A stretch of 64,000 nt of DNA from JANQOH01 sp965242575 (lineage in GTDB: Bacteria > Pseudomonadota > Alphaproteobacteria > UBA7887). Location: NCBI GenBank assembly GCA_965242575.1, contig OZ251461.1, forward strand, positions 1,550,001 to 1,614,000. Reading direction: 5' to 3'. Positions 1-9,476 of this stretch are shown here, piece by piece; the first letter of the stretch is position 1; each line of letters opens with the position of its first letter. Below the pieces are notes generated by a model that was not told the DNA's origin, ran no database searches, and was given only the letters and a program-made list of their open reading frames with translations. The position numbers and the translations under genes are program-made.

Positions 1-354
1 CGTCTGCCGTTCAACGTCGGCGCGCCGGCGCAGGCGGCGGGCGCCGCGGCGCTGGAGGATGCGGAATTCGTCGCCCGCGCGGTCGCCCACAACGAACGCT
101 GGCGCCCCTGGCTCGAGGCCGAGGCCCGGACGCTCGGCCTCGGCGCCCGTCCCGGCGCGGCGAATTTCGTGCTGCTGGAGTTCCCCGCCGGGCCGGAGCG
201 CGGCGCCGCGGCGGCCTACGATTTCCTGCTCGACCGCGGGATCGTGGGCCGCCGGGTGGCGAATTACGGCCTGCCGAATTGCCTCCGGTTCTCGGTCGGG
301 CTGGAGGAGGAGAACCGCCGCCTGGTGGAGGAATTGGCCGCGTTCCTCGCCTGA
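1..354 (+). CDS. Aminotransferase class I/II (HisC-like), C-terminal part
   Basis: The gene enters from the left edge in frame 1, so only its last 117 codons are present; it stops with TGA at 352-354. The visible part matches the small domain of fold-type I PLP aminotransferases close to histidinol-phosphate aminotransferase: a PFNVGAPAQAA segment, the strand AANFVLLEF, then GIVGRRVANYGLP and the closing LRFSVG, whose Arg would bind the substrate carboxylate. The likely role is transamination in histidine or aromatic amino acid synthesis. The PLP lysine lies outside the window, so the subfamily cannot be settled. The 267 bases after it hold a possible promoter at 400-428 and no other gene. 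Confidence 0.75.
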   Translation, partial: RLPFNVGAPAQAAGAAALEDAEFVARAVAHNERWRPWLEAEARTLGLGARPGAANFVLLEFPAGPERGAAAAYDFLLDRGIVGRRVANYGLPNCLRFSVGLEEENRRLVEELAAFLA

Positions 355-399
355 ATCCGGGGGCCGGCGAATTTTTCGCGCATCGGGCGCGAATAGGCG

Positions 400-428
400 T
401 TGCGTCCCGGCGCCGGGCGCGCCATAGT
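400..428 (+). promoter_or_regulatory. Possible sigma70-type promoter upstream of iorAB
   Basis: TTGCGT (400-405) and CATAGT (423-428) are separated by exactly 17 bases, a sigma70-like arrangement. It would leave a leader of nearly 190 bases before the hydroxylase small subunit gene. This is a motif match only. Confidence 0.3.
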
Positions 429-621
429 GGCGCAAGCGCCGACTTCCGACGGCTGGCGCGGCGGGCCTTCGGGCTCGCCCGTCCGGGCCTCTCCCGCTCC
501 GGAGCGGCCCGGCGCCACGCCACCGGCGGCGGGCGGGGACCGGCGCGCGCGCCATGCGCGACCGGCCCCCGAAGGCCCCTGGGGAGGAACCGCGGGCGCG
601 ACATGCGGAGGGAGCGAACGT

Positions 622-1074
622 ATGATCGAACTCAGCGTAAACGGGGTGCGGCGCCACTTCGCCGGCGATCCGAACATGCCCCTGCTCTGGTACGTCCGGG
701 ACGAACTCGGACTGACCGGGAGCAAATTCGGCTGCGGCGCCGGCCTGTGCGGCAGCTGCACCATGCACGTCGACGGCGCCGCGGTGCGCGGCTGCATCAC
801 GCCGGTGGCCGACGCCGCCGGCGGCGAGGTCACCACCATCGAGGGGCTCGACCTCAACGGCGCCCACCCCGTGCAGCGGGCGTGGCGGGCGCACAACGTG
901 CCCCAATGCGGCTACTGCCAGTCCGGCCAGATCATGAACGCGGCCGCGTTCCTGGCCGAGAACTCCGATCCGACGGACCAGGAGATTCTCGACGCCATGG
1001 ACGGCAACATCTGCCGCTGCGGCACCTACCAGCGGATCGCGGCCGCGATTCGCACCGCCGCGAAGGAGGTCTAG
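622..1074 (+). CDS. iorA: Molybdenum hydroxylase small subunit, (2Fe-2S) protein
   Basis: A 150-residue electron-transfer subunit of a xanthine oxidase-family enzyme, of the isoquinoline 1-oxidoreductase / aldehyde dehydrogenase small-subunit type. The N-terminal plant-ferredoxin-like cluster is bound by C38, C43, C46 and C58 (FGCGAGLCGSC...GC). The C-terminal helical cluster is bound by C96, C99, C131 and C133 (CGYC...CRC). Length and all eight cysteines fit the family. The ATG at 622 was chosen because GGAGGGAGCG lies just before it, although the frame stays open upstream. The large-subunit gene starts 2 bases after the stop, so the two are cotranscribed. The iorA name reflects the two-subunit layout; the true substrate (N-heterocycle or aldehyde) is unknown. 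Confidence 0.88.
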   Translation: MIELSVNGVRRHFAGDPNMPLLWYVRDELGLTGSKFGCGAGLCGSCTMHVDGAAVRGCITPVADAAGGEVTTIEGLDLNGAHPVQRAWRAHNVPQCGYCQSGQIMNAAAFLAENSDPTDQEILDAMDGNICRCGTYQRIAAAIRTAAKEV

Positions 1075-1076
1075 CC

Positions 1077-3395
1077 ATGTCGGTCATCCAGAACCTCAGC
1101 CGGCGCGACGTCCTCAAGGGGAGCGCCGCGACCGCCGGGCTGGTGCTCGGCGCCCGGATGCTGCCCGACGGAATGCTGGCCGGGAAGGCCAGGGCCGCCA
1201 CCATGGCCCAGCCCAACCTGTTCTGCGCCATCGACTCCGACGGGACCGTCACCATCACCTGCAGCCGCAGCGAGATGGGCCAGGGCGTGCGGACGGGCAT
1301 CCCCATGATGCTCGCCGACGAACTCGAGGCGGACTGGAACCGCGTCAAGATCTGGCAGGCGCCGGGCGACGCGGAGAAGTACGACCCCGCCGGCCAGGAC
1401 GCGCAGAACACCGACGGCTCGCGCAGCACCCGCCACCACCTGGACGTCATGCGCGAGCTCGGCGCCCAGGCCCGCGACGTGCTCGAACGCGCCGCGGCCG
1501 AGATGTGGGGCGTCGACGCCGCCGAGGTCTATGCGCGCGACCACCGCCTCCACCACACCGGCTCCGGCCGGTCGGTCGACTTCGGCGAGGTCGTCGAGGC
1601 GGCGGCGAACATCGAGCCGAAGGACTCGGTCCCGCTCAAGGACCCGTCGCAGTGGCGCTACATCGGCAAGGACATGCCGGTGGTCGACAACTACGACCTG
1701 AGCACCGGCGGCGGCGTCTATGGCGCCGACGTGTCGATCCCCGGCATGAAGATCGCCGTGGCGGCGCGCTGTCCGGTCTATCGCGGGCGCGTCAAGTCCT
1801 TCAACGCCGACAAGGCGCTGGCGGTGGAGGGCGTCGAGCAGGTCGTCGAGATCCCGGCCCTCGACATGGACAAGCCGGCGGAGTTCCGCGCCCTCGGCGG
1901 CGTGGCCGTCATCGGGACCAACACCTGGTCGGTGCTCGAGGGCCGCAGGCTGCTCGAGATCGAGTGGGACTACGGGCCCAACACCGCCCACTCGTCCGGT
2001 CCCTACAACGAGGCGCTCCGCGCGGCGGCCCGCGAGGGTACGTCGAACGGCAAGGGCGTGGTCGTCCGCAACCGCGGCGACGTCGACGCGGCGTTCGCGG
2101 CGGCGGACCGGACCTTCGAGTCCGAGTACTTCGTGCCCTACTTCATCCACACGACGATGGAGCCGATGTGCGCCCTGGTGGACGCCAATTCGAGCCCCGT
2201 CCGCGTGTGGGGGTCGGTGCAGTCGCCGAACGACACCCGGCGCTACGTCGCCGATGCGCTCGGCATGACCGACGCCGAGGGCGCGCCGGACCCGTCGAAC
2301 GTCACCTGCGAGGTCACGCTGCTCGGCGGCGGGTTCGGGCGCAAGTCGCAGTCCGACTTCGTGTGCGAGGCGGCGATCCTCTCCAAGATGATCGGCGCTC
2401 CGGTGCGGATGCAGTGGACCCGCGAGGACGACATCCAGATCGGCTACTACCACACCGCGAGCGCGCACGCGCTCAAGGCGGCGGTGGACTCCGGCGGCAA
2501 GGTCACGGCGTGGAAGCACTCCGGCGCCTGGCCGTCGATCCTGGCCCTCTGGGTGCCGGACCAGAAGGTCGGCTTCGGCATCGAATACGGCCTCGGCCTG
2601 GTCGACACCCCCTATAACGAGGTGCCGAACATCCGGATCGAGAACGGCGAGGCGGATCCGATGATCCGCATCGGCTGGTACCGCTCGGTGAACAACATCC
2701 AGCACTCGTTCGCGATGAACAGCTTCGCGCACGAGATCGCCACCGAGACCGGACAGGACCCGGTCGAGTTCCTCGCCCGCCTGATCGGCGAGTCCGACAA
2801 CATGGACCTCGCCGCCGACGGCGTCGAGGAGTACTGGAACTACGGCGATCCGGTCGACAAGTGGCCGATCATGCCGAACCGCCTGACCAACGCGCTCCGC
2901 ATCGCGGCCGCGAAGGCGGGCTACGGCAAGCCGCTGCCTCCGGGCCACGGCATCGGCGTCGCGGCGCATCGCTCGTTCCACGCCTACGTCGCGACCGCCG
3001 TCCACGTCGCCGTTCGCGACGACGGAACGCTCCACGTCGTCCAGGTCGACACGGCCTACGACGCCGGGCGCTACGTCAACCCGGAGGGCATCAGGAAGCA
3101 GGTCGAGGGCGCGGCCATCTACGGCCACACCATCGCCCTGCACGGCCAGATCACGACCACCGACGGCGCGGTCGACCAGAGCAACTTCCACGACTACCCC
3201 ATCACGCGCATCGGCGACGCGCCGTTGAACGTGAAGGTCCACATCGTGGAGGACTTCGTGCACACGCCGCCGAACGGCGTGGGCGAACCGGGCGTTCCGC
3301 CCTATGCGCCGGCGCTCGCCAACGCGATCTTCGCGGCCACCGGCAAGCGCATCCGCAACCTCCCGATCCGTCCCGAGGACGTGGCGGGGGCCTGA
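1077..3395 (+). CDS. iorB: Molybdenum hydroxylase large subunit, Tat-exported (IorB-like)
   Basis: A 772-residue molybdopterin cytosine dinucleotide-binding subunit of the xanthine dehydrogenase superfamily. It opens with a twin-arginine signal (SRRDVLKG, then a hydrophobic stretch), so the IorAB complex is probably exported folded to the periplasm. TLLGGGFGRKS (about residues 410-420) is a molybdopterin-binding loop, and GVGEPGVPPYAPALANA near the C-terminus contains the conserved catalytic Glu (GxGEP). Length fits single-polypeptide IorB-type subunits. The ATG at 1077 follows an AAGGAGG-like site inside the end of iorA. A strong terminator follows. No XdhC-type maturation factor or cytochrome partner is in the window. 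Confidence 0.87.
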   Translation: MSVIQNLSRRDVLKGSAATAGLVLGARMLPDGMLAGKARAATMAQPNLFCAIDSDGTVTITCSRSEMGQGVRTGIPMMLADELEADWNRVKIWQAPGDAEKYDPAGQDAQNTDGSRSTRHHLDVMRELGAQARDVLERAAAEMWGVDAAEVYARDHRLHHTGSGRSVDFGEVVEAAANIEPKDSVPLKDPSQWRYIGKDMPVVDNYDLSTGGGVYGADVSIPGMKIAVAARCPVYRGRVKSFNADKALAVEGVEQVVEIPALDMDKPAEFRALGGVAVIGTNTWSVLEGRRLLEIEWDYGPNTAHSSGPYNEALRAAAREGTSNGKGVVVRNRGDVDAAFAAADRTFESEYFVPYFIHTTMEPMCALVDANSSPVRVWGSVQSPNDTRRYVADALGMTDAEGAPDPSNVTCEVTLLGGGFGRKSQSDFVCEAAILSKMIGAPVRMQWTREDDIQIGYYHTASAHALKAAVDSGGKVTAWKHSGAWPSILALWVPDQKVGFGIEYGLGLVDTPYNEVPNIRIENGEADPMIRIGWYRSVNNIQHSFAMNSFAHEIATETGQDPVEFLARLIGESDNMDLAADGVEEYWNYGDPVDKWPIMPNRLTNALRIAAAKAGYGKPLPPGHGIGVAAHRSFHAYVATAVHVAVRDDGTLHVVQVDTAYDAGRYVNPEGIRKQVEGAAIYGHTIALHGQITTTDGAVDQSNFHDYPITRIGDAPLNVKVHIVEDFVHTPPNGVGEPGVPPYAPALANAIFAATGKRIRNLPIRPEDVAGA

Positions 3396-3418
3396 CGGCG
3401 CGGCGTTTTCCGACTACC

Positions 3419-3451
3419 GGCGGCTGCCTTCGGGCAGCCGCCTTTTTCTTT
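3419..3451 (+). terminator. Rho-independent terminator after iorAB
   Basis: A perfect 10-bp stem, GGCGGCTGCC (3419-3428) with GGCAGCCGCC (3433-3442), closes a TTCG tetraloop and is followed by TTTTTCTTT. It ends the hydroxylase transcript just before the msrB ribosome binding site at 3456-3460. Confidence 0.92.
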
Positions 3452-3465
3452 CCCCGGAGGACGGC

Positions 3466-3869
<404 letters not shown>

Positions 3870-3873
<4 letters not shown>

Positions 3874-5036
3874 CCGTCCCGCTGACGCCCGAGCGCGAGC
3901 GCATCGTCGCCGCGGTCTCCCGCGTTTGCGCCGGGTTCGACGCCGCCTACTGGCGCGGCCGCGACCGGACCGGCGCCTTCCCCGGCGACTTCCACGCCGC
4001 GATGGCGGACGGCGGCTGGCTCGGCATCGCCATGCCGGAGGAGGCCGGCGGCGCCGGCCTCGGCGTCTTCGAGGCGGCGCTGATGATGCGGACCGTGGCC
4101 CGGTCCGGCGCCGCGATGAGCGGCTGTTCGGCGATCCACATGAACGTCTTCGGCCCGCTCCCCATCGCCGCCTTCGGCACGGCCGAGCAGCGCCGCCGCT
4201 TCCTCCCGCCCCTCGTCGCGGGCCGCGAGAAGGCGTGCTTCGCCGTCACCGAACCCGACGCCGGCCTCGACACCGCGCGCGTGCGCACGAGCGCGCGCCT
4301 GCGCGGCGCCGGCTACGTCATCGACGGGCGCAAGGTGTGGACCTCGACCGCCCAGGTCGCCGACAAGATCATGATCCTCGCCCGCACGACCCCCATCGAG
4401 GAGTGCGCGAAGCCCATCGACGGCCTCAGCCTGTTCTACACCGACCTCGACCGCGGCGCCGTCGACGTCCGCGAGATCCGCAAGATGGGCCGCCGCGCGG
4501 TCGACAGCAACGAACTGTTCATCGACGGCCTCGCCGTCCCGGCGGAGGACCGCATCGGCGAGGAGGGCAAGGGGTTCCGCTACCTGCTCCACGGCCTCAA
4601 CCCCGAGCGTATCCTGGTCGGCGCGGAGGGCGTCGGCATCGGCCGCGCCGCCCTCGACCGCGCCGCGCGCTACGCCCGCGAGCGCGTCGTGTTCCAGCGC
4701 CCCATCGGCCGCAACCAGGGCGTCCAGCATCCCCTCGCCGAGAGCTGGGCCGAGCTCGCCGCCGCCGACCTGATGGTGTTCGAGGCTGCGCGGCGCCACG
4801 ATTCCGGCGAGTCCTGCGGGGTCGAGGCGAACGCCGCCAAACTCCTCGGCTCACGCGCCGGCTACCGCGCCTGCGAGCGCGCGGTGTTCACGCATGGCGG
4901 CTTCGGCTACGCCGCCGAATTCGACGTCGAGCGCTTCATGCGCGAGGTCTGGATAACCCGCCTCGCCCCGGTTTCCGAGCAGCTGGTCCTGAGCCACATC
5001 GCCGAGCGCGCCCTCGACCTGCCCCGATCCTATTAG
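3870..5036 (+). CDS. Acyl-CoA dehydrogenase family protein
   Basis: A 388-residue flavoprotein of the acyl-CoA dehydrogenase family. The helical N-terminal domain includes MPEEAGGAGLG (about 50-60). The middle beta domain has FAVTEPDAGLDTARVRT and KVWTSTAQVADKIMIL, which contact FAD and substrate. The C-terminal helical domain has ERILVGAEGVGIGRAALD, QRPIGRNQGVQHPLAE and FTHGGFGYAAEFDVERFMRE. The catalytic glutamate cannot be placed with certainty by eye. The GTG start at 3870 overlaps the msrB stop by 4 bases, and length fits the family. It probably oxidises a short or branched acyl-CoA; the exact substrate is not readable. Confidence 0.88.
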
Positions 5037-5112
5037 CCCGCGCCGCCCGGGAATCCACCGCCGAACCGGCCGCGTTTGACGCGGCCGCCGCGGGCGCGGT
5101 AGCGTCGCCGGC

Positions 5113-5358
5113 ATGGAAACCGTGTTCGACACCCTGGCCTGCACGCGCCGCCTCGAGGATGCGGGTATCGCCGAGGAGTACGCCGAAGCCCATGCGGCAG
5201 CCTTGCGCGCGGCGTCCGGCGGAGGCGTGGCGACCAAAGCGGACATCGTCCGTCTCGAAACGTGCCTGGACGCCAATATGCGCGCCATGCAATGGGTCCT
5301 GGGACTCGTCGTCGCATTGCTCGCCGCGATGGCGGCGCGCCTGTTCGGCGCGATCTGA
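5113..5358 (+). CDS. Small coiled-coil membrane protein (DUF1640-like)
   Basis: An 81-residue protein with the layout of DUF1640-type (CCDC90-like) proteins: an N-terminal motif VFDTLACTRRLEDAGIAEE, a KADIVRLETCLDANMRAM helix likely to form a coiled coil, and one C-terminal membrane helix (WVLGLVVALLAAMAARLF). Family members run somewhat longer and are often phage- or island-linked; function is unknown. The start ATG lies 77 bases after the acyl-CoA dehydrogenase. Family assignment is by eye only. Confidence 0.6.
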   Translation: METVFDTLACTRRLEDAGIAEEYAEAHAAALRAASGGGVATKADIVRLETCLDANMRAMQWVLGLVVALLAAMAARLFGAI

Positions 5359-5379
5359 CCGGCGCGGGAGCGCGAACCG

Positions 5380-5952
5380 ATGACCGCGCCGCGCATCCTC
5401 GCCTTCGCCGGCAGCGCGCGGCGCGGGTCGTTCAACCGGACCCTGCTGCGCGCCGCCGCCGCGGCCGCCGAAGCGCGGGGCGCGAACGCGACCGTGCTCG
5501 AACTCGCCGAACTGGGCCTGCCGATCTACGACGGAGACCTGGAGCGCGAAAGCGGGCTGCCCGCAGGCGCGCGGCGCATGAAGGACATGCTGCGCGGCCA
5601 CGACGCGCTCATCGTCGCGGTCCCGGAATACAACGGCGGCTACGCCCCGCTGCTCAAGAACGCGCTCGACTGGGCGTCGCGCGCCGAGGACGGCGAGGCG
5701 CCCTGCGCCGCCTACGCCGGGCTCGCCGCCGCGCTGGTCGGCGCGTCGCCGGGGCGCGGCGGCGCGGCGCGCGCGCTCGCCGCCATGCGGGTCATCCTCG
5801 GCAATCTCGGCGTCGACGTCGTTCCCAACCAGTTCGGCGTCGCGGCGGCGGGCAAGGCGTTCGACGCCGGCGGCGCGCTCCGCGAGCCCGCCCACCGCGC
5901 GGCGCTGGAGGGCGCGGTCGCCGCCCTGGTCCGCAAGGTCGAGGACCGATAG
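5380..5952 (+). CDS. NADPH-dependent FMN reductase
   Basis: A 190-residue flavodoxin-like oxidoreductase of the NADPH-dependent FMN reductase / chromate reductase family. The phosphate-binding loop GSARRGSFNRTLL (about 11-23) and the flavin loop VPEYNGGYAPLLKNALDW (about 84-101) are both intact. It likely reduces FMN or quinones in the cytoplasm. It lies 21 bases after the small membrane protein gene, on the same strand, and converges on the TRAP operon with a 21-base gap. Physiological substrate unknown. Confidence 0.87.
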   Translation: MTAPRILAFAGSARRGSFNRTLLRAAAAAAEARGANATVLELAELGLPIYDGDLERESGLPAGARRMKDMLRGHDALIVAVPEYNGGYAPLLKNALDWASRAEDGEAPCAAYAGLAAALVGASPGRGGAARALAAMRVILGNLGVDVVPNQFGVAAAGKAFDAGGALREPAHRAALEGAVAALVRKVEDR

Positions 5953-5973
5953 CCGGCGCTCCCCGGAGTCCGC

Positions 5974-7272
5974 TCAGCCGAAGGGGATGAACAGCGCGAG
6001 TTCGTCGAACGCCATGACGGCGGCGACCGTGAGCAGGATCAGCGCGACGAACGGCGCCGCGCCGCGCACCACCTCGCCGACGCTGGCCGCGGGCGCGCCC
6101 TTCGGCAGCGCCTCGGCGGCGACGGCGCGGATGACGAACAGGTTGAGGCCCACCGGCGGCGTGATCAGCGCGCATTCGATCATCAGCGTGAACACCACCC
6201 CGAACCAGATCGGGTCGATGCCGAAGCCGTCGAGCGCGGGGTCGATGACCGGCAGCATCAGCAGCATCATCGACAGCGTCTCCAGCACGCAGCCCATGAG
6301 CAGCAGCAGGCCGCACACGGCGGCGACGAACCCCTCCGGCGACGCGATCGCCGCGAGCGCCGCCCGCGTCGCCTCCTGCGGGACCTCGCGCAGGGCGAGG
6401 GCGTGGCCGAACAGTTTGGCGCCGGCGATGATGAACAGCACCGTCGCCGTCGTCCGCATCGACTCCAGCGCGATGGGCGGCAGGTCGCGAAGGCGCAGGC
6501 TGCGGTGGACCCCGAGCGTCACGGCGAGCGCCAGGACGAAGCCCACTCCGGCCGCCTCGGTGGGGGTGAACGCGCCGGCGTAGATTCCGGCGACGACCAG
6601 CGCGGCGAGGGCGAGGGTGGGCGCCGCCGCCAGCGTGGCGCGCCGGCGCTCCGCCGCCGACGCGCGCGGCGCCCCGCGCCCGACCCCGGCGAGCCGCGCA
6701 TGGACGGCGGCGTAGCCCGCGAACAGCGCGGTAAGCAGAAGCCCCGGCCCGATCCCGGCCAGGAACAGGTCGACGACGGACTCCTCGGTGAGGAACCCAT
6801 AGACGATCATGGGGATCGACGGCGGGATCAGCACGCCGAGCGTGCCGCCGGCCGCCAGCAGGCCGAACACGAACCGCCGCCGGTAGCCGCGCGCGGTCAG
6901 TTCCGGGATGGCGACCGCGCCGACGGTCGCCGCCGTCGCCACCGACGAGCCGGAGATCGCCGCGAAGACGGCGCAGGACAGCACCGTCGCCACCGCCAGC
7001 CCGCCGGGCCAGTGGCCAACCCAGCTCTGCGCCGCCGCGAACAGCCGCGCCCCCGCCCCGCCGCGCAGCAACACGTTCGACATGAGGATGAACAGGGGGA
7101 CCGCGAGCAGGATGAAATTGTCCATGCTTGACATCAGCGCCTGCGGGATTTGCAGGCCCGACGAGCCGTCGGCCAGCAGCAGGACCATGCCCAGCCCGGC
7201 GAGGACGAAGGCGATGTCGACCCCCGCCAGAAGCAGCGCGAGGAGCGCCAGCAGGACGAGCGCGGTCGTCAC
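5974..7272 (-). CDS. dctM: TRAP transporter large permease (DctM/SiaM type)
   Basis: A 432-residue membrane protein with about twelve hydrophobic segments, the size of the DctM large subunit that carries substrate in TRAP secondary transporters. Family-like stretches include PQALMSSMDNFILLAVPLFILMSN in pieces, AAISGSSVATAATVGAVAIPEL, GGTLGVLIPPSIPMIVYG and ALITPPVGLNLFVI. The GTG start at 7272 overlaps the DctQ stop (GTGA), the same coupling as elsewhere in this operon; the open frame upstream lacks membrane-protein character. It is the last gene of the leftward operon, and the start chosen gives a family-typical length. Confidence 0.92.
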   Translation of the reverse strand: MTTALVLLALLALLLAGVDIAFVLAGLGMVLLLADGSSGLQIPQALMSSMDNFILLAVPLFILMSNVLLRGGAGARLFAAAQSWVGHWPGGLAVATVLSCAVFAAISGSSVATAATVGAVAIPELTARGYRRRFVFGLLAAGGTLGVLIPPSIPMIVYGFLTEESVVDLFLAGIGPGLLLTALFAGYAAVHARLAGVGRGAPRASAAERRRATLAAAPTLALAALVVAGIYAGAFTPTEAAGVGFVLALAVTLGVHRSLRLRDLPPIALESMRTTATVLFIIAGAKLFGHALALREVPQEATRAALAAIASPEGFVAAVCGLLLLMGCVLETLSMMLLMLPVIDPALDGFGIDPIWFGVVFTLMIECALITPPVGLNLFVIRAVAAEALPKGAPAASVGEVVRGAAPFVALILLTVAAVMAFDELALFIPFG

Positions 7273-7778
7273 CGCCCGCCCCGGCCGGCGAAACTCTCGA
7301 CCAGGCTGGCCGCGGCCTGGAGGGCGGCGAGGGCGAGGCCGCCCGCGACCGGCGCATGCAGCGCCCACAGCGGCAGCGCCAGCGTCGAGTCGGTGTATTG
7401 CCCGGTGTCGACGGCGAACCGCATCATCTCGGCGGCGTAGCGGACTCCGGCCAGCGACACCGCGGCGGCGGCGGCCAGCGCCAGGCGGTCGGCCCAGCGC
7501 CGCGCCGCCGGCGGCAGCGCGCCCGTGAGCAGCGAGACGCGGATATGCGCGCGCGCCGCCACCAGCGGCGCGCAAGCGAGGAAGACCGCGTAGATCTGCA
7601 ACAGCCGCGCCACTTCCTCCACCCACCGCGTCGGCGCGAGGAAGACGTAGCGCATGACGACTTCGTAGCAGACGATGAGGCCGATGGCGGCGAACGCCGC
7701 CGCCGCGGCCCAGCCGGCGGCGCGGCTCGCGGCCCCGACCGCGCGCGCGGCGGCCAGCGCGGCGGCGCGCGCCGGCAT
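7269..7778 (-). CDS. dctQ: TRAP transporter small permease (DctQ type)
   Basis: A 169-residue protein with four predicted membrane helices, fitting the DctQ small subunit that pairs with DctM. The EVVMRYVFLAPTRWVEEVARLL segment (near 40-60, cited in part) and ARAHIRVSLL are family-like. The ATG at 7778 begins 1 base after the stop of the upstream solute-binding protein gene, and the stop overlaps the dctM start. Function follows from family and position; no substrate information is contained in it. Confidence 0.88.
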   Translation of the reverse strand: MPARAAALAAARAVGAASRAAGWAAAAAFAAIGLIVCYEVVMRYVFLAPTRWVEEVARLLQIYAVFLACAPLVAARAHIRVSLLTGALPPAARRWADRLALAAAAAVSLAGVRYAAEMMRFAVDTGQYTDSTLALPLWALHAPVAGGLALAALQAAASLVESFAGRGGR

Positions 7779-7779
7779 G

Positions 7780-8784
7780 CTACTCCGCCGCGCCGGATAG
7801 CCCTTCGGCGGCGGCGAGGAGTTCGCGGCCCAATTCCCCGGCGGAGTCCAGATAGACCTGCCGGAGCGGCGCCGAAGCGGCGCGCCACGCCGCGCGCTCC
7901 CCGGCGGTCGGGCGATAGACGGTCATGCCGTTGGCCGCCGCCTCCTCCAGCGCCGCGCGGGCGAGGGCGGGGAACGACTCCCGCAATTCGGCCTCCGCCG
8001 CGCGCGCCGCCGCCGTCAGCAGCGCGCGCTCTTCGCCGGATAGGCTCCGCCACAGGCGCTCGTTGATCAGCACCACGAATTCGACGGCGCTGTGGTCGGT
8101 CAGGGTCGCCGATTCGAGCACCTGGTAGAGTTTGCGGTCCTTGATGGTCAGCGGCCCGGTCATGCCCCCGTCCACCGTCCCGCGTTCGTAGGCGAGGAAC
8201 TGGCGCGAGCCGGAAATGTTGGTCGCGCCGCCGCCGAGCGCGTCGACGAACGCCTCCAGCGCCTTGCCGAAGGTGCGGATCTTCTTGCCCGCAATGTCCT
8301 CCGGCCCGCGCGCGACGCCGCGCCGCATCATCACCAGCGAGAAGCCGTAGGGCTGCCACCACAGCGGCCGCGCGCCCTTTTCGGCCATCGCCGCGTCGAG
8401 CGGCGCGCGCACCGGCGAACCCGGCGCGGTGGCGGCGCGCACCAGCGCCTCGGTGTCGAACACGAAGGGGACCGTGAAGATGTCCACCGCCGGGACGGTC
8501 CCGGCGAAGCGCATGAGCGAGGAGACCCCCATCTCGATCTGGCCGGAGGCGACCGCCGCCGGGACCTCGCGGTCGGTGTAGAGCTGCGCGCCGGGGTAGA
8601 TGCGCACCTGGATATCGCCGCCGCTCGCCGCCTCCACCCGCTCCTCGAACGCCAGCAGGTTCTGGCCCAGCGGCGAACTCAGCGGCAATTGCAGCGTGAT
8701 CCGAAGCGTCCGCTCGGCATGCGCCGCCCCCGCCGCGAGGGCGGGCGCGAGCAGGCAGGCGAGGAGGGCGGCGCGGCGCGTCAC
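7780..8784 (-). CDS. dctP: TRAP solute-binding protein (DctP family)
   Basis: A 334-residue periplasmic binding protein with a Sec signal (RRAALLACLLAPALAAGAAHA). The mature part shows DctP features: an RIYPGAQLYTDREVPAAVASG region, KIRTFGKALEAFVDALGG with the arginine near the usual carboxylate-binding position, and GTVDGGMTGPLTI. The GTG start at 8784 overlaps the stop of the transglutaminase-fold gene (GTGA). It is the nearer of two different solute-binding proteins in the operon and the likelier partner of DctQM. Substrate is probably a carboxylate, not proven. Confidence 0.88.
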   Translation of the reverse strand: MTRRAALLACLLAPALAAGAAHAERTLRITLQLPLSSPLGQNLLAFEERVEAASGGDIQVRIYPGAQLYTDREVPAAVASGQIEMGVSSLMRFAGTVPAVDIFTVPFVFDTEALVRAATAPGSPVRAPLDAAMAEKGARPLWWQPYGFSLVMMRRGVARGPEDIAGKKIRTFGKALEAFVDALGGGATNISGSRQFLAYERGTVDGGMTGPLTIKDRKLYQVLESATLTDHSAVEFVVLINERLWRSLSGEERALLTAAARAAEAELRESFPALARAALEEAAANGMTVYRPTAGERAAWRAASAPLRQVYLDSAGELGRELLAAAEGLSGAAE

Positions 8785-9476
8785 CGGACCGCCTCCGATT
8801 CCGCGTCGGCGTGGAAGTCCGCGCGCCCGGCGGCGAAACCGGACTCCACCGCGGCGCGCGGATAGGTCTCCGCCCACGCCGCCATGATCTCGTCGTAGGG
8901 CAGGTCGGCGAAGGCGCCGCGGTGGCGCACATATTCCATGTGCCGGCGCCCGGCGCGGTCGCAGGGATGGAAGAGCGAATCCGTCCGCCCGTCGAACTCC
9001 AGCGGCTTCACCCCGAAGCGGTCGCACAATTCGCGGTTGAAGGCCGGGGTCGCCTTCACCCACGCGCCGTCGACGAGCAGCTCGGCGTAGCCGTGGAAGA
9101 CGAACAGGTCGGTCCCCATCGCGGCGCGCAATTTGGCGGTCGCCAGATGGTTGCGGACGTCGCCGAAGCCGAGCCGGGCGGGGAGTCCCATGGCCCGCGC
9201 GCAGGCGGCGAGCAGCGCCGCCTTGGTTATGCAGAAGCCGCGCCGCCGCGCCAGACAGGCGCTGGCGCGGAACCCCTCGCGCGTCGTGTCGATTCCGTAG
9301 GGGTCGTAGCGGACGTCGTCGCGCACCGCGTAATAGAGCGCCCGGGCGCGTTCGGCGTCGCCGGCGGCGCCCGCCGCCGCGGCCTGCGCGTAATCGGCGA
9401 CGCGCCCGTCGCCGCTGTCGAGGAACGGGGTCGGCGCCAGGAGGCCCGCGTCGACCGCCGCGTCGGCCGCGTTCAT
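8781..9476 (-). CDS. Transglutaminase-like domain protein
   Basis: A 231-residue protein of the transglutaminase-like (papain-fold) superfamily. The nucleophile region is CLARRRGFCITKAALLAACAR with the Cys in GFCITKA. The following His lies in FVFHGYAELLVDGAWVKATPAF, and the Asp can be taken from the FDGRTDS region. No signal peptide is visible, so it is probably cytoplasmic. Both ends overlap neighbouring genes by four bases (ATGA and GTGA), so it is made together with two TRAP binding proteins. Such proteins can be peptidases or amidases; a role in processing an imported amide or peptide is inference. Confidence 0.8.
   Translation of the reverse strand: MNAADAAVDAGLLAPTPFLDSGDGRVADYAQAAAAGAAGDAERARALYYAVRDDVRYDPYGIDTTREGFRASACLARRRGFCITKAALLAACARAMGLPARLGFGDVRNHLATAKLRAAMGTDLFVFHGYAELLVDGAWVKATPAFNRELCDRFGVKPLEFDGRTDSLFHPCDRAGRRHMEYVRHRGAFADLPYDEIMAAWAETYPRAAVESGFAAGRADFHADAESEAVR

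Noticed and set aside
1071..3263. 730-codon leftward frame opposite the molybdenum hydroxylase
   Set aside because: Antisense shadow of iorB; composition is Val/Arg/Asp/Gly-rich with no family pattern.
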